DNA of 9,592 bases from contig JAEYTI010000146.1 of assembly GCA_023434145.1 (NCBI GenBank), positions 1-9,592 on the forward strand, given 5' to 3'. Numbering within the stretch: position 1 is the first letter of the stretch; each line of letters opens with the position of its first letter. The stretch is from Chloroflexota bacterium (GTDB lineage: Bacteria > Chloroflexota > Anaerolineae > Anaerolineales > Anaerolineaceae). The notes under the pieces were generated by a model. It saw only the letters and a list, made by a program, of their open reading frames with translations, did no database searches and was not told the origin of the DNA. The translations under genes and the position numbers were made by a program. Shown piece by piece: positions 1 through 5,326 of this stretch.

Positions 1-1
1 T

Positions 2-77
2 TGGGATGTGGCGTGGTTTTTGGGTAAAGTTGCTAAGAAACTTTCCCCTACAACCACGACAAAACCTCGAGATCCCA
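2..77. repeat. imperfect nested stem-loop at the window edge
   Basis: Three nested pairings share one centre: TGGGAT (2-7) with ATCCCA (72-77), CGTGGTT (12-18) with AACCACG (52-58), and GGGTAAAGTT (22-31) with AACTTTCCCC (39-48, one mismatch), around a 7-nt loop. Internal loops separate the stems. It could be a structured leader, a decayed inverted repeat or chance. There is no T-tract next to it, so it does not look like an intrinsic terminator. Confidence 0.35.
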
Positions 78-148
78 TTCCGAAATGGAACCAAATCGGT
101 TTCATTCTCGTATGGTTTTGTGTGAGCAGTGCTGGGGTATCTCTGTAG
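2..148 (+). CDS. possible C-terminal fragment of an upstream gene (doubtful)
   Basis: One forward frame is open from the window edge to a TAG at 146-148, giving 48 residues. It starts WDVAWFLGKVAKKLS, then has a Thr run (TTTTKP), and ends in a hydrophobic stretch (IGFILVWFCVSSAGVSL) that could be a membrane segment. Against a real gene: the third codon positions are much less GC-rich than in the neighbouring genes, two stem-loops overlap the frame, and one minus-strand frame is also open to the edge over the same bases. I recognise no family. It could equally be non-coding upstream DNA; only sequence to the left of the window would settle it. Confidence 0.2.
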   Translation, partial: WDVAWFLGKVAKKLSPTTTTKPRDPIPKWNQIGFILVWFCVSSAGVSL

Positions 149-170
149 TGCTGCTCACCGCATGCATGCG
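122..170. repeat. hairpin (122-158) followed by a 12-bp palindrome (159-170)
   Basis: GTGAGCAG (122-129) pairs with CTGCTCAC (151-158). Further inward pairing uses G-U wobbles. Directly after it is the perfect palindrome CGCATGCATGCG (159-170), about 94 nt upstream of the first hydrolase start. The hairpin lacks a T-tract, so a terminator is unlikely. The palindrome is the right size for an operator of a dimeric regulator, but nothing here shows what would bind it. The rest of the upstream region to 246 shows no clear -35/-10 pair; TACAAT at 184-189 resembles a -10 box but has no matching -35. Confidence 0.3.
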
Positions 171-246
171 TACCAAGGTGGAGTACAATTATCAGTGTAA
201 TTCTCACGCCACGCATCCTACATAGTTTCAAATCCGCCTGACCGAA

Positions 247-255
247 GGAAGGAGG
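247..255 (+). promoter_or_regulatory. strong ribosome binding site of the first hydrolase gene
   Basis: GGAAGGAGG ends 8 nt before the ATG at 264, a near-ideal Shine-Dalgarno. It fixes the start of the gene and suggests efficient translation. It is the strongest such site in the window. Confidence 0.8.
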
Positions 256-263
256 ATATTCCT

Positions 264-1235
264 ATGCCAAGCCTGCAAAGCCGTCTGTTTTATTTTATGA
301 TTAAGAATCGCCATCTCTTTCGCGGACAGTGGAAGCAGCCCGCGTGGGATGAAAATACTTCAATACAAGCCTTCCGTGATCAGTGCGAGCGAGAAGCCGC
401 CAAAGCGCCCATGCCAGAAGGTGTCGTCGTGCAGCCGGTGAAGATCGACGGGCTGCCGGAAGGACTGAACGCTGAGTGGCTGGTGCCAGCCGGCGCTCCC
501 GCAACGCCGGTGATCTTCTACACGCACGGCGGCGGGTACATCTCGGGTTCTTGCTCCGATCACCGCGCGCTGGTGGGCAAGCTTGCAAAAGGCGCGGGGA
601 TGCGCCTGCTGCTGTTTGAGTACCGGCTTGCTCCAGAGCATCCCTTCCCGGCCGCGGTGGAAGATACGCTTACCGCATACCGTTGGCTGCTGGCACAGGG
701 CTTTGAGGCACGGAATATCGTCATTGCCGGTGAATCGGCTGGGGGCGGGCTGGCGCTCGCCGCGCTGCTGGCCTTCAAAGATACCGGCCTGCCGCTGCCC
801 GCTGCCGGGGTGGTGATGTCGGCCATGACCGACCTGACGATGTCTGGCGAATCGCACCGCACGCGCGTGAAACAGTGCCTTTCACCGCTCGGTATGGCTG
901 AGATCTGCTGCAATGTGTACATGGGCGATAATGACCCTAAGCATCCGTGGATCTCGCCGCTGTTTGGCGATCTGCGCGGGCTTCCGCCGCTGATGGTTGT
1001 TGCAGGGGATTATGAGATCTACCGAGATGATGCGATGCTCTTTGCGGAGAAAGCGAAGGCAGCCGGCGTGGAAACGACCCTACGCATTGGCCCAGAGATG
1101 GTGCACGTCTTCCCACTGCTGGCGCCGTTCTTCCCTGAGGCAACGGCCCAGTTGGAAGAGATCTGTGCGTTCATCAATAAGCACGCCGGCGCGGAGAAAC
1201 AGCAGGATACAATAGGAACAGCATATGCCGCTTGA
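264..1235 (+). CDS. alpha/beta hydrolase, hormone-sensitive-lipase-type carboxylesterase
   Basis: A 323-residue cytoplasmic esterase with no signal peptide, about the usual length for bacterial HSL-family (alpha/beta hydrolase fold-3) enzymes. The oxyanion-hole motif HGGGY is at residues 88-92. The nucleophile elbow GESAGG places the catalytic Ser at 158. The acid lies in AGDYEIYRDD (Asp249 or Glu251, depending on alignment), and His281 in VHVF completes the triad. EYRLAPEHPFPAAVED (119-134) is a typical family block. These enzymes hydrolyse short- to medium-chain acyl esters, but the sequence does not show the substrate. The ATG at 264 is supported by a strong Shine-Dalgarno 8 nt upstream. 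The last 11 nt overlap the next gene, so the two are almost certainly cotranscribed and translationally coupled. The tail after about residue 308 is probably disordered. Confidence 0.92.
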   Translation: MPSLQSRLFYFMIKNRHLFRGQWKQPAWDENTSIQAFRDQCEREAAKAPMPEGVVVQPVKIDGLPEGLNAEWLVPAGAPATPVIFYTHGGGYISGSCSDHRALVGKLAKGAGMRLLLFEYRLAPEHPFPAAVEDTLTAYRWLLAQGFEARNIVIAGESAGGGLALAALLAFKDTGLPLPAAGVVMSAMTDLTMSGESHRTRVKQCLSPLGMAEICCNVYMGDNDPKHPWISPLFGDLRGLPPLMVVAGDYEIYRDDAMLFAEKAKAAGVETTLRIGPEMVHVFPLLAPFFPEATAQLEEICAFINKHAGAEKQQDTIGTAYAA

Positions 1236-2289
1236 TTTGCTAGACCGGGTAGAACTGGAAGGTACGCCGCTAATCGATGCTGAAGCGGTCACATTCGTCT
1301 GGCGTGGGGAGAAGGCTCCACGGCTGGTGGCGGACTTTAATATGTGGGAATATGGCGGCGGCACCGAGCTGACCGAAGCTCAACCCGGCGTATGGACGCT
1401 CACCGTAGATCTGCCGCAGGATGCCTACGTGCAGTATGCGTTTATGGATTTCTCCACCGGAGAGGAGGGCAAACGCCCGCTCATTTTGGATCCATTGAAC
1501 CGGCGCAAGATCACCACTGGGATGGGTGATTATGTCAACTACTTCTTTATGCCAGGCAAGCATCCCACGCCTTATACTCGCCCGCGAAAAGAGGTTCCGC
1601 GTGGCACGGTGACCGAAGCCATGGTGGAGGACTGCGATCTGGTAGTGGGCGGCAAGCGTAAGGTGTATCTGTACCAGCCGCCGGTTAGCGAACCGTGCCC
1701 GCTGCTAGTGGTGTGGGACGGGCAGGATTACTACCGCCGAGCAAAGATCACCACCATTGTCGATAACCTGATCCACGAGGGCAGCATTCGACCGATTGCG
1801 CTTGCCATGCCCGAGCACGGCAAGCAGGCGCGGCTTGTGGAGTACGGCGCGTGTGATGTAACCCTGGGTTTTATCGGCGGTTTCGTACTTCCGCTGGCGG
1901 CGAAGCACCTCAACCTGCTCGACGTGAAAGAGCACCCCGGATCGTACGGCATTCTAGGCGCTTCGATGGGCGGGTTGATGGCGCTGTTCGCCGGGCTGCG
2001 CCTGCCGCAAATCTTTGGCAAAGTCTTCTCGCAATCTGGGGCGTTTGGCTGGCCAGAGATGGATTTCGTGGTGTGGGATCTGGCGAGGTCCGCCGACCCG
2101 AGCAAGCTGAAGATATGGATGGATGTAGGCCGCTATGAATACCTGCACGAAAGCAACTGCAAGATGATTGATCTGCTGAAAGCGCGCGGATTCGATGCAG
2201 CCCTGCGCGAATATTACGGCGGGCACAACTACACCTCCTGGCGCAACGATCTGCCAGAAGGTCTGATAGCGCTGTTTGGGACAAAATAA
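1225..2289 (+). CDS. enterochelin-esterase-like alpha/beta hydrolase with N-terminal E-set domain
   Basis: A 354-residue protein in two parts. Residues about 18-110 resemble the Ig-like E-set/CBM48 domain found in front of Fes/IroD-type and related esterases: a beta-rich segment with VTFVWRGEKAPRLVADFNMW, then GVWTLTVDLP. Residues about 135-354 are an esterase-D/Fes-type alpha/beta hydrolase with WDGQDYY (164-170), the nucleophile elbow GASMGG (Ser247), Asp300 in MDVGRYEYL, and His334 in GGHNYTSW. There is no signal peptide, so it acts in the cytoplasm. Known relatives cleave siderophore trilactones, feruloyl-carbohydrate esters or other esters. No siderophore genes are visible, so enterochelin itself is not implied. 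The ATG at 1225 overlaps the previous gene by 11 nt and has AGGAA at 1214-1218. A 23-bp inverted repeat begins one base after the stop codon. Confidence 0.88.
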   Translation: MPLDLLDRVELEGTPLIDAEAVTFVWRGEKAPRLVADFNMWEYGGGTELTEAQPGVWTLTVDLPQDAYVQYAFMDFSTGEEGKRPLILDPLNRRKITTGMGDYVNYFFMPGKHPTPYTRPRKEVPRGTVTEAMVEDCDLVVGGKRKVYLYQPPVSEPCPLLVVWDGQDYYRRAKITTIVDNLIHEGSIRPIALAMPEHGKQARLVEYGACDVTLGFIGGFVLPLAAKHLNLLDVKEHPGSYGILGASMGGLMALFAGLRLPQIFGKVFSQSGAFGWPEMDFVVWDLARSADPSKLKIWMDVGRYEYLHESNCKMIDLLKARGFDAALREYYGGHNYTSWRNDLPEGLIALFGTK

Positions 2290-2338
2290 GTTATTCCATG
2301 AAAAACACCAGCCTCGCTGGTGTTTTTCATGGAATAAC
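2290..2338. terminator. perfect 23-bp inverted repeat, bidirectional terminator-like hairpin
   Basis: Left arm 2290-2312 and right arm 2316-2338 are perfect reverse complements around a CTC loop. The core has bidirectional intrinsic-terminator form: AAAAA, then CACCAGC, loop, GCTGGTG, then TTTTT. Outer arms (GTTATTCCATG and its complement) extend the pairing past the T-tract, which is atypical. It starts one base after the esterase stop and ends one base before the Shine-Dalgarno of the next same-strand gene. It may be a partial terminator or attenuator, an mRNA-stabilising hairpin, or a small palindromic insertion. Confidence 0.7.
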
Positions 2339-2344
2339 AAGGAG
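2339..2344 (+). promoter_or_regulatory. ribosome binding site deciding the creatininase-family start
   Basis: AAGGAG lies 6 nt before the ATG at 2351 and directly abuts the 3' base of the inverted repeat. It selects the ATG at 2351 over an in-frame ATG at 2276, whose extra 25 residues would only translate the end of the previous gene and the hairpin. Confidence 0.8.
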
Positions 2345-2350
2345 AAAAGC

Positions 2351-3040
2351 ATGCGACTCGAAGAACTGAACTGGATGGATGTGGAAGGCTATCTCAAGAG
2401 CGAAACGCGCATCATGCTGGTGCTGGGGGCGTGCGAGCAACATAGCTATCTGAGCCTGCTGACCGACGTGATGATCCCCATGGCGCTGGCGGACGTGGCC
2501 TCGCAGCGGACCGGGGTGCTCGTCGCGCCCCCGCTGAATTTTGGCGTGTCGCCCTACTTCCTTACCTATCCAGGCACCATTTCGCTGCGCCTGTCCACCT
2601 TCCTCGACACGGTAGAAGATATCGTTCGCTCGCTGTATGGGCAGGGCTTCCGCCGCTTTATGATCCTGAACGGGCACGGCGGCAACGACCCGGCGCGCGG
2701 GCGTTTGGTGGAAGTTGCCAACAGCCTGCCGGACATCAAGCTGATGTGGTACTCGTGGTGGACATCACACAGCGTAGAGGCTGAGGCGATCAAGCACGGG
2801 CTGAAATCCTACCATGCCGGGTGGATCGAGGCCTTCCCGTTCGTGCGCGTGGCCGAACTTCCCGAAGGTGAAAAGACCCCGCCCAGCTATCAGGGCGTGC
2901 TCAACGCGGAGAAGACTCGCGAAGTATTCGGGGATGGCGTGTTTGGCGGGCCATACCAGGTGGATCCGGCGATTATGGACGCGATCTTCGCCACCGCTCT
3001 ACAAGACGTGGAGTACTACCTGGCGCAGTTGGCCGAATAA
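2351..3040 (+). CDS. creatininase-family metal-dependent amidohydrolase
   Basis: A 229-residue protein, close to family length (about 230-260). The creatininase fold is marked by EQHSYLSLLTD (29-39; Glu29, His31 and Asp39 as likely metal ligands), LNGHGGND (106-113; His109) and HAGWIEAF (155-162; His155, Glu160). YPGTISL (73-79) is another typical family block. Characterised members open cyclic amides or cleave formamide-type bonds (creatininase, the ArfB deformylase) or act on peptides (MftE). The substrate here is unknown. The segment between His31 and Asp39 is one residue shorter than the common EQHGPHLPLGTD pattern, suggesting a divergent subgroup. The start at 2351 is set by AAGGAG 6 nt upstream. 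The gene is on the same strand as the two esterases and is probably part of their transcription unit, although a hairpin intervenes. Confidence 0.88.
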   Translation: MRLEELNWMDVEGYLKSETRIMLVLGACEQHSYLSLLTDVMIPMALADVASQRTGVLVAPPLNFGVSPYFLTYPGTISLRLSTFLDTVEDIVRSLYGQGFRRFMILNGHGGNDPARGRLVEVANSLPDIKLMWYSWWTSHSVEAEAIKHGLKSYHAGWIEAFPFVRVAELPEGEKTPPSYQGVLNAEKTREVFGDGVFGGPYQVDPAIMDAIFATALQDVEYYLAQLAE

Positions 3041-3049
3041 GTTTCTCTG

Positions 3050-3119
3050 ATATGGGTTGCAAAACGGTTCGTTGGCAGGGTAACGCCACCCTGCCAACGA
3101 ACCGTTTTGCAACCCATAT
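3050..3119. terminator. perfect 32-bp inverted repeat between convergent genes
   Basis: Left arm 3050-3081 and right arm 3088-3119 are perfect reverse complements around a 6-nt AACGCC loop. The stem begins 9 nt after the creatininase-family stop and ends 3 nt before the stop of the convergent UbiB-like gene, so it can form at the 3' end of both transcripts. That position favours a shared bidirectional terminator or 3'-end stabiliser. No run of T follows either arm, and the stem is longer than a usual intrinsic terminator. A palindromic repeat family or miniature element is an alternative. Confidence 0.7.
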
Positions 3120-3122
3120 TTT

Positions 3123-4820
3123 CTACATTCTGCCGGACCGGAGGATGCTCCACATCAGGATCGCGCCGAAGGCCAGAGAGGAAATAAAGGCAAAGCCGAA
3201 GATAAACTCGCCAAAGGCCTGCCACGTTTCGGGGCGGTAGACGACCAGCACCAGTGCCAGTGCAATGATGACTGCCGCCAGCAGCATCGAAAGCGCCAGG
3301 CGGTTGGTCATTTTTTGCATCTGGCCCATCATGCTGCGCAGCGGAGCCATATTGAGATTTACTTCAATTTGCCCGCGCTCGATCAGTTCCAGCAGGCGCG
3401 ACAGCCGCCGCGGCATTTCCAGGCCCAACTCCAGGCTGTCGATTGCTGCCTGCGAGAGGCGCGGCATGATCGCCTGGGGTGATCGCTGCTCGCTCCAGAA
3501 CTTGAGCACGTACGGCGCGGCAAAGCGGAAGAGCTGGAAGCCTGGGTAGAGCATCACGCCGGTGCCTTCCGCGATGGTCACCGCGCGAGTCATCGCTACC
3601 AACTCGGAGGGCAGCTGCAAGTTGTGGCGCAGTGCCACGTCCATGATTTCACGTAGTACCTGCGTGCCTGTCAGATCGGAGATCGCTCCGCTAGAAAAGC
3701 GCTCGAACAGCCGGTCCAGGTCGCGGACAAGCGTTTTGCGCTCGACAGCGCGGGTGTAGATGCCCGCCGCCAGCAGCTCATCCACCAAAATTTCCGTGTC
3801 ATTGCGTTGAATGGAGATGGCGATACCCAGGAAGGCTCGCTTGGTCTGCGGGGTTAATCTTCCCACCATGCCAAAATCCATCACTGCCAGTGAACCATCT
3901 TCATGGACGAAGAAATTGCCCGGGTGCGGATCTGCATGGTAAAACCCAAACTCGAAGATCTGCCGCAGGGCGAAGTGCATGAGGTTTTCCGCGACGACGC
4001 GGCGATTGATCCGCAGCCGGTCCAGGCCCTCCAGGTCGTTGATCTTCATGCCAGAGAGCCGCTCCATTGTGATCACGCTGCGCGTGGTCAGTTCCCAGTA
4101 TACGCGCGGGATATAGACACGGTTGTCGCCGTAGAAATTGCGCCGGAAGGCATCCGCGTTGCGGCCCTCGCGCAGGTAATCAAACTCGTTGCGGATGGTG
4201 TAGGCAAACTCATCCACCAGCCCGCGCAGATCGTAGAGCTGGCCGACCAGTGTATGCTGGCTGGCCCAATCGGCGATATCGATCAGGATTTCCAGATCAC
4301 GCTCGAATGTTTCCATCGCGCCGGGCCGTACCACTTTAATAATAACCGCCTGCCCGTTTTTGAGCCGCGCATTGTACACCTGCCCGATCGACGCGGAGGC
4401 AACTGGGGTAGGGTCTAGCTCGGCGAACAGGCTTTCGGGGTTCTCGTGCAGTTCTTCCACCAACACCGCGCGGATCTGCTCGTAGGGCACGGGCGGGATG
4501 GTGTCTTGCAGTTTGCTCAGTTCGTCGATGTACTCTGGCGGCAGCAAGTCCGAGCGGGCAGAAAGCGCCTGCCCCATCTTGATGAACGTTGGGCCTAGCT
4601 CCACCAGCGCGGTGACAAATTCTTTTGCCTGCCGGGGTGTAGCGTGCTTGAAGATGCCGGTGCCTGGGCGGGTGGATGCGCCCTGCTCCTCCACGCGCGC
4701 CAGCATCCAGCCCAACCCGTGGCGGGTTAGAGTGGTGAAGATCTGGCGCGAACGGTTCAGCAGCGGGCCGCGCGAGAACCAGGGAATGCGAGGCAGGGGG
4801 TTGCGGGTCGGCTCGGGCAT
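3123..4820 (-). CDS. ABC1/UbiB (ADCK)-family atypical kinase-like membrane protein
   Basis: A 565-residue protein with all the hallmarks of the ABC1/UbiB family. The N-terminal KxGQ motif is FIKMGQALSARSDLLP (79-94; Lys81, Gly83, Gln84). The Ala-rich loop region is VASASIGQVY (140-149). A candidate ATP-site Lys is Lys162 in VIIKVVRPG. The catalytic segment is HADPHPGN (295-302; Asp297, Asn302), followed by MDFG (314-317). Two C-terminal membrane helices are predicted at about 508-528 and 536-558, as in UbiB. Family members support isoprenoid-quinone synthesis or lipid handling at the membrane, through ATPase or kinase-like activity. A quinone role is an inference here, as no quinone-synthesis gene is in the window. 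The start lies 9 nt after the Hsp20 stop with no clear Shine-Dalgarno, so translation is probably coupled to hsp20. Confidence 0.92.
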   Translation of the reverse strand: MPEPTRNPLPRIPWFSRGPLLNRSRQIFTTLTRHGLGWMLARVEEQGASTRPGTGIFKHATPRQAKEFVTALVELGPTFIKMGQALSARSDLLPPEYIDELSKLQDTIPPVPYEQIRAVLVEELHENPESLFAELDPTPVASASIGQVYNARLKNGQAVIIKVVRPGAMETFERDLEILIDIADWASQHTLVGQLYDLRGLVDEFAYTIRNEFDYLREGRNADAFRRNFYGDNRVYIPRVYWELTTRSVITMERLSGMKINDLEGLDRLRINRRVVAENLMHFALRQIFEFGFYHADPHPGNFFVHEDGSLAVMDFGMVGRLTPQTKRAFLGIAISIQRNDTEILVDELLAAGIYTRAVERKTLVRDLDRLFERFSSGAISDLTGTQVLREIMDVALRHNLQLPSELVAMTRAVTIAEGTGVMLYPGFQLFRFAAPYVLKFWSEQRSPQAIMPRLSQAAIDSLELGLEMPRRLSRLLELIERGQIEVNLNMAPLRSMMGQMQKMTNRLALSMLLAAVIIALALVLVVYRPETWQAFGEFIFGFAFISSLAFGAILMWSILRSGRM

Positions 4821-4829
4821 CCGGTGGAT

Positions 4830-5276
4830 CTATTCCGTGGTCACACGAATAACGCGCGGGCGGACGCTCTCTGCCTTGGGCAGCGTAAGGGTCAGCACGC
4901 CGTTTTTGAAGCGCGCCTGGGCCTGGTCGGCGATCACCGTGATCGGCAGGCTGATGGTGCGAAAGAAACCAGTAGCGCGGCGCTCGTGGCGCAGGTAGGT
5001 GGCGCCCCGGATCTCGTCTTCTTCATCCAGCGTGGCTTTAATCGTCAGCGTATCGCCCAGCACGCTGATCGATACATCCTCCGGCTTTACCCCAGGCAGC
5101 CCCGCCTTTACGACGATCTCAGGGCCGTTATCAATAACGTCTACCGGTATCACTACAGCATTCATCGGCGAGGGCATCAGGTCGCGCGGCAGTACCCAGC
5201 CCCCTTCCATCATCAGTCGCAGCGCCTCGCGGTAGTTTTGCAAGTCTGCCAGCGGATCAAAACTAAATTTGTCCAT
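4830..5276 (-). CDS. hsp20: small heat-shock protein, Hsp20/alpha-crystallin family
   Basis: A 148-residue ATP-independent holdase chaperone of the cytoplasm. The alpha-crystallin domain covers about residues 42-136: IPVDVIDNGPEIVVKAGLPGVKPEDVSI at its start, then the ERRATGFFRTISLP strand region (98-111), and the hallmark FKNGVLTLTLPK (123-134). A short C-terminal tail carries I-R-V (143-145), matching the I-x-I/V motif used for oligomer assembly. The start at 5276 is chosen because GGAGGG lies 9 nt upstream and the N-terminus MDKFSFDPLADLQNYREAL looks typical. The open frame continues to 5597, but that extension only shadows the WD40 gene. A TATAAT hexamer upstream may be its own promoter. 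No CIRCE-type operator (TTAGCACTC and its inverted copy) was found, so heat regulation is not shown. Confidence 0.93.
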   Translation of the reverse strand: MDKFSFDPLADLQNYREALRLMMEGGWVLPRDLMPSPMNAVVIPVDVIDNGPEIVVKAGLPGVKPEDVSISVLGDTLTIKATLDEEDEIRGATYLRHERRATGFFRTISLPITVIADQAQARFKNGVLTLTLPKAESVRPRVIRVTTE

Positions 5277-5285
5277 ACAAAGGTT

Positions 5286-5291
5286 CCCTCC
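5286..5291 (-). promoter_or_regulatory. ribosome binding site of the hsp20 gene
   Basis: GGAGGG on the minus strand, 9 nt before the ATG at 5276. It fixes the hsp20 start well inside a longer open frame. Confidence 0.75.
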
Positions 5292-5298
5292 ACTGGCA

Positions 5299-5304
5299 AT
5301 TATA
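5299..5304 (-). promoter_or_regulatory. possible -10 box for hsp20-UbiB transcription
   Basis: A perfect TATAAT hexamer on the minus strand lies in the 50-nt gap between the WD40 stop and hsp20. Initiation about 7 nt downstream would leave a leader of roughly 16 nt containing the Shine-Dalgarno. At the 17-nt spacing the -35 position reads GGGCGG, which is not a sigma-70 hexamer, so it would need an activator or another sigma factor. A small GGGCG/CGCCC hairpin (5313-5327) overlaps that position and the WD40 stop codon. Confidence 0.35.
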
Positions 5305-5326
5305 CCGGGAACGGGCGTATTCCGCC

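Noticed and set aside
171..215. Dyad around GTACAATTATCAGTGTAATTC
   Set aside because: The apparent symmetry does not hold when aligned base by base, so no operator was called.
2276..2350. N-terminal extension of the creatininase-family gene to an ATG at 2276
   Set aside because: The extra 25 residues translate the end of the esterase gene and the inverted repeat; a good Shine-Dalgarno and a family-length protein support 2351.
2290..3119. The two perfect inverted repeats as the ends of one mobile element carrying the creatininase-family gene
   Set aside because: The two repeats share no sequence, there is no transposase and no target-site duplication was seen.
3903..4418. 171-residue plus-strand open frame
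   Set aside because: It is antisense to the conserved catalytic core of the UbiB-like gene and resembles no family; a shadow of a GC-rich coding region.
5277..5326. CIRCE (HrcA) operator before hsp20
   Set aside because: No TTAGCACTC/GAGTGCTAA dyad is present; the only dyad is a short GGGCG/CGCCC hairpin.
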